The notes under the pieces: generated by a model
Database searches by the model: none
What the model saw: only the letters and a program-made list of their open reading frames with translations
Told to the model about the DNA's origin: nothing
Position numbers and translations under genes: made by a program
Assembly (NCBI GenBank): GCA_028280485.1
Contig: JANQLS010000135.1
Location: 62,001-126,000, forward strand
From: Planctomycetota bacterium
GTDB taxonomy: Bacteria > Planctomycetota > UBA8108 > JACQVS01
Length of the DNA stretch: 64,000 bases
Direction: 5' to 3'
Part shown: positions 17,925 to 28,100 of the stretch, in pieces
How positions within the stretch are numbered: the stretch's first letter is position 1
Layout: each line of letters opens with the position of its first letter

Positions 17925-18162
17925 CCCCTCGCTAGCGCTTCGGGCTAGTTAATGAGTTGGCATGCTGTCACGATTAACTAGCCCGAAGTTTTTACTGTAG
18001 GGGCGTCCCCTTGTGGGCGCCCGTTTCCCTGAACGAAATCACAAACTTTCAAAATCAAAAGACGCTTCAAGGAATTGGGCAGGGGCAAGCCCTGCCCCTA
18101 CAAGCGAACTGGTTTTAAGAATTCTGAGGGTCAATTAACTATCCCGAAGCGCTAGCGACGGG
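17925..18162. repeat. Composite palindromic repeat block A
   Basis: 28-base terminal inverted repeats (17925-17952, with core CGCTAGCGCTTCGGGCTAG, and 18135-18162; two mismatches). Inside are a 15-bp stem-loop (17938-17952 with 17974-17988) and a unit bounded by GTAGGGGC (17997-18004) and GCCCCTAC (18094-18101), carrying the short palindromes GGGCGCCC and GGGCAAGCCC. Same family as the blocks near 24.6, 34.3 and 52.6 kb. It fills the convergent gap between two genes. Confidence 0.9.
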
Positions 18163-18177
18163 AATTCTTATTTGAAC

Positions 18178-19638
18178 CTAAACAATATCCCTTCCATGCC
18201 GAACCACCTCATCGGCGAGCAACTTCAAATCTGCCCGTCGTGTTCGATGATTCGTTAAGGCCAACCGAATAACAAAGCTTCCATGGAGCACAGTACTCGA
18301 TGGCACAGCTAAGCCTGACTCGTGTAAGCGATGGAGGATCTCTAAATTAATTTCATTCAGACGCTCTTGATCGAGACCTCCCGGATTAAATCGTAAACAA
18401 ATCACATTGAGGACCACCTCAGAGAGAAGCTCGAGCTGAGGATCTTCTTCGACAACACTTTTTAAATACTCGGCGTGAGCTATGTTTTGTTCGATTTGTT
18501 CTTTGAGTCGATCGACTCCTTGAGAGACCCAAGACAACCACACCTTTAAGGCCTTAAAGTTACGAGTAAGTTCAATTCCCAATGGAGCAAATGGTAATCC
18601 GGATTTTAAACATCCCCGATCGACCTTAGGAATGTAACTTCCTTCGATAGAAAAAGGCCGACGATGGGCTAAGGGATCTCGGACCAAGACGCACGCGACT
18701 TCAAAGGGCAAGTAACCCCATTTGTGGAGATCAAATCCCAAGGAATCCGCCCGTTCGATTCCGTTAACGAGATGCTTTCTTGAATCGCTGAGTCGCGCCC
18801 AAGCTCCGTAAGCCCCATCGATATGAAACCAAAGATCTTCACTCTGACAAACGTCGGCGAGAGCATCAAAATCATCGATGGATCCTGTGTTCACCGTACC
18901 GGCAGTTCCGATGACACAGAATGGCTTCAGACCCTGATGACGATCTTCCTGGATGGTTTTTTTAAGCTGGGAGACTTGAATCCGAAAATCGGAATCTACA
19001 GGGATGGGCCGAAAGGCCGAACTCCCTAGCCCTAATAAATTAGCAGCTTTTTGCGCCCAGCCATGAGTTTCACTCGATCCGTAAAAGACTAATCGAGGAG
19101 CCTTCGAATGCTGTAAGCCTTCGTTCCATACATCAAAACCCGCGCGATCATCTCTCGCCGCGGCTAAGCCCACGAAATTTGCCATCGTCCCCCCGCTCAC
19201 TAAAACACCTGAGCTTTCACTCGGAAAGCCCATCACCTGCTTCAACCAATCGACAACCTGAAGCTCAACGTAAGTCGAAGCTTGCTCAAATCCGGCACAG
19301 TGAGGATTCATCGCTGATGCGAACATCTCGGCCATCGAAGCTAAGGGAGTTCCCGTACCTTGAACCCAACCGTAAAAACGGGGATGCCGATTCCCGTTGG
19401 TATAGGGAAAGATGTTTTCTTTAAAGAGTTGGTAGGCTTCTTCATCTCCCAGACCGGCCATTGGAAGCTCGCGTTGAATTTCTTTTCTGGCTGAAGATGG
19501 AACTTCTTGCCAAGCCGGTTCGTCTCTTACCCCCTTCACTTGATCGAGCATGTCGTCGACCATTCGATGAGCCAACGAGCGGAACTCATCCCAGTTTTTG
19601 GGGTCGAGGGATTTATCCTTGGGGTCTTCTTCACTCAT
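18178..19638 (-). CDS. PLP-dependent group II amino acid decarboxylase family protein
   Basis: 486 residues, cytoplasmic. Belongs to the aromatic-L-amino-acid/glutamate decarboxylase family: HPRFYGWVQGTGTP, the SGGTMANFVGLAAARD phosphate-binding segment, FHIDGAYGAWA with the pyridine-binding Asp, and DLHKWGYLPFE with the Schiff-base Lys about 306. The substrate may be an aromatic amino acid, but related enzymes act on other amino acids or catalyse aldehyde formation, so this stays open. It is preceded on the same strand by the M48 peptidase gene; a perfect hairpin repeat separates them. Confidence 0.88.
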   Translation of the reverse strand: MSEEDPKDKSLDPKNWDEFRSLAHRMVDDMLDQVKGVRDEPAWQEVPSSARKEIQRELPMAGLGDEEAYQLFKENIFPYTNGNRHPRFYGWVQGTGTPLASMAEMFASAMNPHCAGFEQASTYVELQVVDWLKQVMGFPSESSGVLVSGGTMANFVGLAAARDDRAGFDVWNEGLQHSKAPRLVFYGSSETHGWAQKAANLLGLGSSAFRPIPVDSDFRIQVSQLKKTIQEDRHQGLKPFCVIGTAGTVNTGSIDDFDALADVCQSEDLWFHIDGAYGAWARLSDSRKHLVNGIERADSLGFDLHKWGYLPFEVACVLVRDPLAHRRPFSIEGSYIPKVDRGCLKSGLPFAPLGIELTRNFKALKVWLSWVSQGVDRLKEQIEQNIAHAEYLKSVVEEDPQLELLSEVVLNVICLRFNPGGLDQERLNEINLEILHRLHESGLAVPSSTVLHGSFVIRLALTNHRTRRADLKLLADEVVRHGRDIV

Positions 19639-19669
19639 TAATAGTTAATGTTTTTAGTAACAACAATCG

Positions 19670-19752
19670 CCCCTCCAAGCCCGAAGCTTTAGCGAGGGAT
19701 CAGGTTAAATATCGAGTCCCTATCCCTCGCTAAAGCTTCGGGCTTGGAGGGG
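19670..19752. repeat. Perfect 31-bp inverted repeat (family E)
   Basis: Arms 19670-19700 and 19722-19752 are exact inverted copies (core AAGCCCGAAGCTTTAGCGAG) around a 21-base loop. One further arm lies at 28995-29024, ten bases beyond the dehydrogenase stop. It resembles family A in layout, with CTTTAG in place of CGCTAG. Confidence 0.93.
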
Positions 19753-19785
19753 TTAAAATTGAATAACCAAAATTTCGAAATACTA

Positions 19786-20631
19786 CTAAGGCGTAATCGG
19801 CTTGTAATATTTCTGAGCTTCGGGAATGTACTTTCTTAAGTCGGCCAATCGTTTTCCATGAGAGGGATGCGTTGATAAAAAGTCAGCAATTGAACTTCCT
19901 CTTTTATCTGCTCCCGTGGCTTCACCCATTCTTTGCCAAAACTCGATCGATTTTTCAGGGTTGTAACCGGCCTTAGCCATAAAGATCAAACCCACTCGAT
20001 CTGATTCTGTTTCCATATCTCGACTAAAAGGTTTGATGGCGAATACATCGGCTCCCACTGCGAAAGCTTGTAAGATAAGATTTTTATCTTCAGGATCCTC
20101 ATTTTGAAGAGCGATTAACAAACCAGAAGCAATGATATTCATTCCGAGTTCTTGGGTGAGTCGTTCAGCTCCATGTCGTTGAATCACATGAGCAATCTCA
20201 TGCCCCATCACTGTTGCCAACAAGGCATCATCCCCTTCAGTTAATCTGAGAAGGCCCGTATAAACGGCAATCTTTCCTCCAGGCAGAGCCCAGGCATTGA
20301 CGACATTGTCATCTTCGATGACTTTGAATTCCCAGGGCAAATCAGATCGACCACTCGCTTCGGCTAAGCGATGACCGATGCGCTCCACGCGTCGGTTATA
20401 AGTAGTGTTTCCCGATATATTTGAAGCGGAGAGCGCTTGCTTGTAAGCCTCGGTTCCTAAATCTATCTCATGTTGAACCGTGATCGTTGGACTGATGAGT
20501 TGCTTGCGACCCGTATAAGGCGCCGTCACGCAGCCGACGAATACTGCGAGGAAGGTAAAGAGCACAATCGCACGAATTCCACGAAATGAAAAAAGAGAAC
20601 GCGGGCTTCTTTTCTTTAATGTTACCGACAT
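19786..20631 (-). CDS. M48-family zinc metallopeptidase, probable lipoprotein
   Basis: 281 residues. N-terminal basic segment and hydrophobic IVLFTFLAVFVGC, with Cys about 34 as a possible lipidation site (the residue at -3 is Phe, not ideal). The catalytic HEIAHVIQRH (HExxH) is followed by the third zinc ligand Glu in ETESDRVGL and FLSTHPSHGKRLADL at the end. Such M48C-type proteins (relatives of LoiP/YcaL/BepA) act in the periplasm on misfolded outer-membrane proteins. The divergent neighbour is a triplet of HtrA-like genes, which suggests a shared envelope quality-control role. No TPR tail as in BepA. Confidence 0.9.
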   Translation of the reverse strand: MSVTLKKRSPRSLFSFRGIRAIVLFTFLAVFVGCVTAPYTGRKQLISPTITVQHEIDLGTEAYKQALSASNISGNTTYNRRVERIGHRLAEASGRSDLPWEFKVIEDDNVVNAWALPGGKIAVYTGLLRLTEGDDALLATVMGHEIAHVIQRHGAERLTQELGMNIIASGLLIALQNEDPEDKNLILQAFAVGADVFAIKPFSRDMETESDRVGLIFMAKAGYNPEKSIEFWQRMGEATGADKRGSSIADFLSTHPSHGKRLADLRKYIPEAQKYYKPITP

Positions 20632-20959
20632 CGTATCTACTGACCTGACCTTAATAGAACTTCATTGAGTCTTACAGCTAAATGACTTACGACAACAACA
20701 CGGAGTTGTTTCCACAATTAGATTGCACTTCCCCACACAGGAAGATCCCTTAGATTCTCAAGAAACTAACTCATCTTGAAGAGATTGAGAACCGATAACT
20801 TGAAATGGGGTTCAAGGTTTTAACGTCTGTGTTATTACGAGCATTCGTAGTAGACCGACCCAATCTTTGGGAACTACAATCCTAAAAAGTTCGTTTTCAT
20901 GACGTAAGAAGTTATGACGTCACTGGATGCAATATTTATGAAGGGTTAGAATAGAGTTT
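20632..20959. other. Divergent region M48 / HtrA-like triplet
   Basis: 328 bases with no gene. A directly repeated heptamer ATGACGT (20899-20905 and 20914-20920, spacing 15) lies about 40-60 bases before the first protease-like start; the second copy is part of a TGACGTCA palindrome. Possible operator or alternative sigma-factor site. Confidence 0.45.
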
Positions 20960-22072
20960 ATGAAAAATTATGACACCCCCACCCACCCTTCGTGTTTCTC
21001 TTTTAATCGTCCTCCCAATTTAACTCAATACGGCTTCTGGACTTCCCTCTGGGTCCTGATCATCAGTTTTCAGTTTTTGCCGACAGACCTTCTCTCCCTC
21101 GAGATGGTGACCGCCAAGCGCGTTGAAAACAATGTTGCCCGTCTCTATAACCAAACCGCCTCTGCGGTTGTGGGAATTGAGAGCAAGGTCAAAGAGAACA
21201 TGTTCCTCGGAACTGGAGTCATCATCGATCCTAAAGGATTGGTGCTCACTTCGGTCACCGTTGTCCCCGATAAAGCCAGAGACATTCGAATTTATTTAAA
21301 AGGCGGAAAACGCGTCGCCGCCGAAATTGTGAAGGTGGTTACCGAAAAAGAGTTTTCCCTCGTTCGAATTAAAACAAAGGGAGACTATCCATTCCTCAGG
21401 CTGGGAGACAGCGACACTGTCAAACTCGGCCAACCGAGCATCACTTTAGGCAATGCGTTTATGAGTATCGTTCGCGATGATCACGTCTGTATCAATTCAG
21501 GCATCATCAGCGGAATATACAAGCTCAACAGTGGGCGTTCCGAATCGAAATACACCGGCAAAGTGATCGAGACGACGACCTTAGTCAACGACTATATGGA
21601 CGGGAGTCCTCTCATCGATAAAAACGGTCGCATCATCGGCATGCTCAGCCTGAACTACTCTACTCGACGCTGGCTGGGAACAGCCGTACCCATCAATATC
21701 TTGAAGCCTCTATTCGGAAAGTATCGCCCTTGGCATTCTGACCGTATTCATAAAACTGCGGTTTATCTTGGGCTTGACCTAACTGAAAAAGGCGATGTGC
21801 TCGACCAAAAAAGCCAATTGATCATCGATGGAATCTCTGCTGGTTCACCGGCTTCGAGAGCGGGTATCGCTTTAGGGTCTAGAATCGTCAAGGTCGCTGG
21901 TAAAGTTATCCACTCGATCGCAGACTACAAAAAAGCCCTCAAAGAAGCTCCTTCTGGGAAAAAAATCGTGATCGAGGCCTACCCTTTAGAAAAAAGCTCG
22001 AGTTCAACCCAAGAGATTAAAATGCCTGAAGAACCCAGGGTTTTTACGCTTCAACCTTGGCTTTCATTTTAA
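20960..22072 (+). CDS. HtrA-like pseudoprotease (trypsin fold plus PDZ), all triad residues replaced
   Basis: 370 residues. A hydrophobic segment at about 25-42 gives a signal anchor. The S1C fold is recognisable (GTGVIIDPKGLVLTS, LGDSDTVKLGQPSITLGN, then a PDZ domain about 265-355 with SPASRAGIALGSRI). The three catalytic positions are all changed: His is Thr100 in LTSVTVV, Asp is Glu131 in EFSLVRI, and Ser is Asp214 where GNSGGP reads YMDGSP. It should be proteolytically dead. It may bind unfolded proteins or regulate the active paralogue two genes downstream. AAGGG precedes the ATG. Confidence 0.85.
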   Translation: MKNYDTPTHPSCFSFNRPPNLTQYGFWTSLWVLIISFQFLPTDLLSLEMVTAKRVENNVARLYNQTASAVVGIESKVKENMFLGTGVIIDPKGLVLTSVTVVPDKARDIRIYLKGGKRVAAEIVKVVTEKEFSLVRIKTKGDYPFLRLGDSDTVKLGQPSITLGNAFMSIVRDDHVCINSGIISGIYKLNSGRSESKYTGKVIETTTLVNDYMDGSPLIDKNGRIIGMLSLNYSTRRWLGTAVPINILKPLFGKYRPWHSDRIHKTAVYLGLDLTEKGDVLDQKSQLIIDGISAGSPASRAGIALGSRIVKVAGKVIHSIADYKKALKEAPSGKKIVIEAYPLEKSSSSTQEIKMPEEPRVFTLQPWLSF

Positions 22073-22121
22073 TCCACTTTTCTATTCTGTACTGAACTTC
22101 ACCAATCAAATAAACAAGAAC

Positions 22122-23231
22122 ATGTCCCAAGTGAAGAACCTACTCATTTTGGCCTGTGTGACCTTCAGTGTTTCCGTTGGGCAAACGGTTGCCAATGAAA
22201 CTTTGGAAAAAGCTCCGAAGAAGCAACAAGAGGTTAAGCTCGCTAAAAAACTCACGCAAAATATCTTCGATCTCGTTCAAACGGTTTCTGATCGAATCGT
22301 TTCCATCGAAGTCGACCGAGAACCTGAACAGGGCCGCCGAAGAAACCGTAGACCCATTCGAGGACTCAGCCCCGGAGATCAAGAAGGCCTCCAAGACTAT
22401 TACAGACGACCTAAAGGCGCTGTCACGGGTCTTCTGCTAGATCACAAGGGTCATATCCTCACTTCGGACTACAACGTCTTAGGTACTATCAAAAAGATCA
22501 AAGTGACTTTAAGTAATGGTGAATCTTATGAAGCCAAAGTTCATGCGAATTCACCGGCCGACGACATCGCTCTTTTGAAAACAAAAAAGACGATCGACAA
22601 AAAACTTAAGCTCAGCCCTATCAAGTGGGGAAATCCTAAAGTCTTTCGATCCGGCTTGTTCACATTGGCGATTGGAAGCTCGCCCGAACCCGGTCAAGCA
22701 ACGGCCACCGTGGGTATCGTGAGCGCTCCCAAACGAAATGCCGGCCGAGCATTTCAAACTGACGCTGCGATGAATTATGGCAACGTGGGAGGCCCCTTGA
22801 TCGACTTGCAAGGCAATATCGTCGGGCTCTCTGCTTTCGTAGGTCACACCTATCCGCATTGGGGATTTAATTCAGGAATCGGATTCGGTGTTCGAGCGGA
22901 TCTGATTCAAAAGATTCTTCCTGAACTCAAAAAAGGAAAAAGCTTCCAAGGGATCGAACGCCCGCTCCTGGGAGTCGCAGCGGAAAACCGCCACCGTGGT
23001 CCGGGGGCAAAAATCAATTTAGTTTCTCCCGGAAGTGGAGCTGACAAAGCCGGAATGAAACCTCAAGACACGATCTTGATCTTCAACGGAGCCGAAGTCA
23101 TCGACTTCCCTCACCTTCGCCATTTGATCTTCAAGCTCAAGCCTGGAGCCAAAGTCAAATTAAAGGTCAAACGAGAAGACAAAGAATTAGATCTCGAAGT
23201 CACCCTTGGCAAATTTGATCCAAGAGTTTAA
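22122..23231 (+). CDS. HtrA-like pseudoprotease with signal peptide and PDZ
   Basis: 369 residues. Cleavable-looking signal peptide (LLILACVTFSVSVGQTVAN). Trypsin-like core with GAVTGLLLDHKGHILTSDY, ADDIALLK and GNVGGPLIDLQGNIVGL, then a PDZ domain about 280-365 (LVSPGSGADKAGMKPQD). Of the triad only Asp148 remains: the His position is Tyr117 and the Ser position is Val222. A basic Arg-rich loop (GRRRNRRPIRG) precedes the core. Same-strand genes on both sides are paralogues; the three starts lie within 20-50 bases of the previous stop, so they form one operon. Confidence 0.87.
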   Translation: MSQVKNLLILACVTFSVSVGQTVANETLEKAPKKQQEVKLAKKLTQNIFDLVQTVSDRIVSIEVDREPEQGRRRNRRPIRGLSPGDQEGLQDYYRRPKGAVTGLLLDHKGHILTSDYNVLGTIKKIKVTLSNGESYEAKVHANSPADDIALLKTKKTIDKKLKLSPIKWGNPKVFRSGLFTLAIGSSPEPGQATATVGIVSAPKRNAGRAFQTDAAMNYGNVGGPLIDLQGNIVGLSAFVGHTYPHWGFNSGIGFGVRADLIQKILPELKKGKSFQGIERPLLGVAAENRHRGPGAKINLVSPGSGADKAGMKPQDTILIFNGAEVIDFPHLRHLIFKLKPGAKVKLKVKREDKELDLEVTLGKFDPRV

Positions 23232-23250
23232 ACCCACTGGAGACCCTGTA

Positions 23251-24534
23251 GTGCTACGCCAATTAACTCCATCCGTACTCCTGATCCCCTTGGTCATCGC
23301 TTGGGTGCTGAATTTCTCAGCTTTGAGCCTCCAGGCTCAAACCACTCAAATCGATGAACTCAATGAGCTTCAGAAACGAATCACAAATACGATCGACAAA
23401 TGTTTGCCCGGGGTTTTATTCATCGATCGAGGATCCGGATTTTGTATTTCAAAAGATGGTTTTGTTCTGACGAACGACCACGTGATGGGATCCAATAAAG
23501 AAATCGATGTTCGTTTTGCTTTAACGGGGAAGAAGTTTCGTGCCAAGTTACTCGGTAAATATCCTGAAGGAGATTTAGCTCTTCTAAAAATTGAGAAGAA
23601 AGGTTCTTACCCTTTTATTAAGCTGGGTGACTCCGACAAACTGAAACCCGGTCAGTCGACTTTAGCTCTTGGGAATCCTTTTCTCCTCGGTGACGAAAAC
23701 GAGTTTTTCCGAGGTATTCCCGCTGATTTCCATCCTTCTGTCAGCTACGGGGTCGTCAGTGCAGTATTTAGAAACACTCCCCCGCGCTACCCCGATGCCA
23801 TCATGGTCGATACGGCCGTCAATCCCGGTAACTCGGGAGGACCTTTGGTGACATTGGATGGTGTCGTTGTCGGTATCAACGGAAAGATTGAAACTCGTTT
23901 CGGTCTAAGCCTGAATTCAGGAGCTGGGTACGCTGTCCCCTCATCTAAAATCATGCGCTTCCTTGAACCCCTCAAGAAAGCTAAGGGCAGAGCTGTTTCT
24001 TCCGGTCAAATGAAAGGTTTAACCGTTGAAGAGCGTATATCAGGAGGAAAGCCCGGTCTTCCTATCAAATATGTCAGCCCCGGGAGCCCCGCTTACGATG
24101 CTGGTTTTCGTGGCGGTGATCGAATCTTAGCGATCGACTCGTATTTGATCCGTACCCAAAGTCACTACGATGGATTTTTAAAGTCCTACCCAGCGGGAAG
24201 TAAAATCAAATTCAAAGTTCTTCGAAAAAGCGGAGAACAAACCATCGAAGCCACGCTTTCACAAAAATCGAATAAGCGCCCCGTTAAACTCGGTATCAAG
24301 CTAGGAACGGATGATAATCCACTTCAAGTTACTCGAGTCTACGAAAACTCTTCAGCTGACTTAGGTGGAGTCAAAGTCGACGACATTCTCTTGGAATTCG
24401 ACAAAGTAAAGATCGAAGGCGTGATCGACTTGATCAAGATCGTCAAAGAGAAAAAGCATGGCGATAAAGTTAAGGTCAAAATCAAAAGGAAAGATAAGAC
24501 CTTGGAGCTGGACGTGGAGATGCTGAGTCCATAG
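23251..24534 (+). CDS. HtrA/Deg-family serine protease with two PDZ domains, triad intact
   Basis: 427 residues from GTG 23251, chosen because TGGAGA lies just upstream and a signal peptide follows at once (SVLLIPLVIAWVLNFSALSLQAQ); a longer frame from TTG 23206 would overlap the previous gene. Catalytic residues are all present: His77 in LTNDHVMG, Asp108 in GDLALLKIE and Ser195 in NPGNSGGP. Two PDZ domains follow at about 250-335 and 340-425. This is the working protease of the triplet, expected in the periplasm or cell envelope as a DegP/DegQ-like quality-control enzyme. Confidence 0.93.
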   Translation: MLRQLTPSVLLIPLVIAWVLNFSALSLQAQTTQIDELNELQKRITNTIDKCLPGVLFIDRGSGFCISKDGFVLTNDHVMGSNKEIDVRFALTGKKFRAKLLGKYPEGDLALLKIEKKGSYPFIKLGDSDKLKPGQSTLALGNPFLLGDENEFFRGIPADFHPSVSYGVVSAVFRNTPPRYPDAIMVDTAVNPGNSGGPLVTLDGVVVGINGKIETRFGLSLNSGAGYAVPSSKIMRFLEPLKKAKGRAVSSGQMKGLTVEERISGGKPGLPIKYVSPGSPAYDAGFRGGDRILAIDSYLIRTQSHYDGFLKSYPAGSKIKFKVLRKSGEQTIEATLSQKSNKRPVKLGIKLGTDDNPLQVTRVYENSSADLGGVKVDDILLEFDKVKIEGVIDLIKIVKEKKHGDKVKVKIKRKDKTLELDVEMLSP

Positions 24535-24570
24535 GAGCCTTTTCGAATTTGCAAATGACTAAAAAGCCAT

Positions 24571-24963
24571 TTAACTAGCCGGAAGTTTTAACTGTAGGGG
24601 CGTCCCTTGTGGGCGCCCTTTTCATTGAACGACATAATAGACATCAAAAATCAAATGGCGCTTTAAGGAATTGGGCAGGCCCTATTTTGGCGCTAGCCAT
24701 TGATAGGCCCTGCCCCTACAAACGAACTGGTTTAAAAAGTTTTGGGAATCAATTAACTAGCCCGAAGCGCTAGCAAGGGGTCAAGGTCTTCGTTCCTGCC
24801 CCTCGCTAGCGCTTCGGGCTAGTTAAGGGTTAGTTTTCTAGTCCCAAATTAAATAATTTTGTAGGGGCGTCCCTTGTGGGCGCCCTCTCTTTTTAGACGC
24901 AATAAAACATTCGAAATTGAATATCACTTTATGGAATTGGGCAGGGGCAAGCCCTGCCCCTAC
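24571..24963. repeat. Composite repeat block B with two GTAGGGGC units
   Basis: Two units bounded by GTAGGGGC and GCCCCTAC (24594-24719, 126 bases with an internal extra segment, and 24861-24963, 103 bases) flank a 28-bp hairpin with one mismatch (24753-24780 with 24799-24826; core CGCTAGCGCTTCGGGCTAG). Single arm TTAACTAGCC at 24571. Same family as block A. It fills most of the 650-base gap before the GlmS-like gene; the remaining stretch 24964-25186 shows nothing else. Confidence 0.9.
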
Positions 24964-25186
24964 ACGTGTTGGTTAATGGGCTTCCCCACTGGGCAGGATC
25001 TCGACATTAACAGAACTCGCTCAGCCCCTCTCCCAAACGCTTCCCAAACTCAAACCAAAGACTCACTTAAAGCATTCAAGTTTCACGCTTGAGCTTTCAG
25101 TGATCTTCTCGACGAGCCGATTAATAAATCATCAGAGTCTATATCTCATCAGTATTAATATCGGCCCTTCGACTTGAGGATCGCTC

Positions 25187-28100
25187 ATGTGCGGTATCCA
25201 TGGACTGCTAACGTCTAAAACACCCTTTTCAAGCCCCACCCAACGACTTCAACCCGAAAAGTTCTTCAATCAACTCTCTCAGATTCTCACTTACTCTAGT
25301 GACAACTTGTTGAGCGAAGCTCTATCCACAGACCTCAAGAACTTACAATCACAATGTCAACTCTGGGTGGATAAAGATGGTTTTCTTCTTTTAAGTGAAG
25401 ACGAAGAGCTCAGAAACCAACTCCAACAATACGTTCACGAACTCGAAGGCTGGACCTCGAAGCTCGAACAAGAAGCGCAATCGGGCGAATGGAAAAATCA
25501 AAGTTCCGTCGAGCAACTCAATGAACTCATCCTTTTGAGCTCCGACCTTACTTGGACTTTAAAGTGGGACGCTCTAGCCAATCTGGAACGTGTCTTCAAC
25601 TTGCTCAATTCTCAAGCTGCTTGCCCTCAAGCCCGCACCCACGCTTGGTCGCTCAATATCATTTTAAATGGCATCGATCGACTTGAAGTCAGAGGAAGAG
25701 ATTCAGCCGGAATCGCCGTTTACGCTCACTTCGAAGACTCAACCTCCTTAGAACAATTCATTTCAGAGTTGAGCGATCAGACAGAATGGGCCCAACAATT
25801 TATAGAACGTCTTTCACTCAAGGGATTGACCCAAGGAACGATTGTTCGGCCCGAAAGTTCACCTTCCACTCTTCTCTTCACATTCAAAACGGCTGAAGAA
25901 GTGGGGAAGATGGGAGACAACGTAAATACGTTAAGAGACCTCATCACGACGGATCCCATATTTCAAAAGGTGATTCGATTTCCCAAGGTTCAAATCCAAG
26001 CCTTGGCTCACACCCGCTGGGCCTCGAATGGAATTGTTTCACTCGAAAATTGTCACCCTGTCGACAGCGCGCTTATCGACGAACAGCAAGCCATCGTCCG
26101 AGGCGGTGAACTTGTTGCTGTTTTAAACGGCGATATCGATAACTACCAAGAGCTCTGCCAAAAATATATCAGTTCAACTGCCTTTGAGTTCGAATCATCC
26201 ATCACCACTGATGCAAAGATCATCCCAGTCGTCATCGATGCGTACTATAAGGAAACCGGTGACTTTGAAAAAGCATTCTTAAAAGCTTTCTCTGAATTCG
26301 AAGGTTCGATGGCCATCGGAGTGATGGCAGCCCACCATCCCGGAAAGATTCTGTTTGCTCAAAAAGGAAGCGGACAGGGTCTTTACTTTGGTTTTGGTCA
26401 ATCCACCACCGCAGTTGCCTCTGAAATGTACGGCTTAGTGGAGTTAACTCCCACTTACTTTAAAGCTGAAGGTGAGCGCAGTGAGCAAGGGGAAATCTTT
26501 GTTGTCAAACAACACGATACGAAAACGAGAACTCGATTCCTCTGTGAGTATGTCACGACTGAAATTCCCGAAGACCGCGTGCAAAAGGCAGAGATCACCA
26601 CTCGCGATATCAATCGCGGAGACTATCCTCACTTCCTGTTAAAAGAAGTCACTGAATCGGTTTCAACGGTTCGAAAAACTTTGCGAGGTCGTTTTGAGAA
26701 CCCTCAAGACTCTGAGCCCACCTTCAATTTAGGTGCAGAAGTTCTCGACCCAGATCGCCTTAAACAATTCTGCCAAGGTAAAATCAGAACCATTCAAGTC
26801 ATCGGCCAAGGCACGGCGGCCATCGCCGGCGATGGTATTGCTAGACTCATCAAGAGTGCCTTAGCCAATTCTAAGCATCCCATCGAAGTCGTCTCTCAAA
26901 AAGCAACAGAGCTTTCGGCTCATGGCTTAAGAGATGACATGTCAGACACCCTGATCATCGCCGTAAGCCAATCGGGGACGACAACAGACACCAATTGCAC
27001 GGTCGACCTCGTTCGGGAACGAGGAGCTTGGGTTTTAGGAATCGTTAATCGACGAAACTCGGATCTAGTTTATAAGTCTCACGGCGTTCTCTATACCTCA
27101 GATGGCCGAGACATCGAAATGTCGGTGGCTTCAACCAAAGCGTTCTACGCACAAAACGTGGTTGGAGAGATCTTAGCTTTAGCTTTAGCCCAGGCCATCG
27201 GATCTTTGACCTCAAGTCAATTAAAGAGACGCTTAAACTCACTGGAGTGCCTCCCTCAAGCCATGGAACAAACTTTGACATTGAGTGATTCCATTTATGA
27301 GATCGCGCAGCAATTCGCTCCCCGAAAGAAATACTGGGCGATGGTGGGTAGTGGTTCTTCAAAAGTAGCTGCCGATGAAATTCGCATCAAGCTGAGTGAG
27401 CTTTGTTACAAGTCGATCGCCAGTGACTTTACTGAAGACAAAAAGCATATCGACCTTTCTTCGGAGCCCTTGATTCTGGTTTGTGCCAGTGGAGTTCAAG
27501 AAGAATTGATTTCTGACTTAGTTAAAGAAGTCGCCATTTTTAAAGCACACCAGTCCATTCCCATTGTGATTACCACACAAGGCGAATCCCGATTTAACCC
27601 CTATGCTAGTGGGATTGTCGCCGTTCCTAAAATCGATGGTGAGTTGGGTTACTTGCTTTCAACGATGGTCGGTCACCTCTTTGGTTATCACGCCGCCTGC
27701 AGCTTTGATCATCACGCGGATACCTTGAGACATATTCGCTCGGGATTAGCCCAGGCGCGTTCCCAACAAACAGGGCAAACGTTCAGTTTTGAGTCGTTGG
27801 AATTAGCCGATGAGTGGTTGAGTCAAGCTCACGAACTGAGGAACTTACTGTTAGATGGATCTTTAGACAGCTGCTTAGATCCCGGAACGGCAACGCGATT
27901 AGCCTTACTCTTACAAGCCGCGCTTTCGAGAACTCCCTTCGAGCTTCCGGCTTCAATCGTTCCCGTAACCAACTCAGAAACCTTAGTTGAGGCTCTATTA
28001 GATGTCACCTCACAAGCTATCCACGAACTCGCACGGCCAGTGGATGCCATCAAGCATCAAGCTAAGACCGTAACCGTGGGAATTTCCCGAGGCGAGAGCA

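Noticed and set aside
17925-18162. Insertion sequence or transposon
   Set aside because: Terminal inverted repeats are present but there is no transposase frame; treated as a non-coding repeat.
23206-23250. Upstream TTG start for the active HtrA gene
   Set aside because: It would place 15 polar residues before a clear signal peptide and overlap the previous gene; GTG 23251 has a ribosome site.
24874-25092. 72-residue plus-strand open frame
   Set aside because: It runs through the second GTAGGGGC repeat unit of block B.
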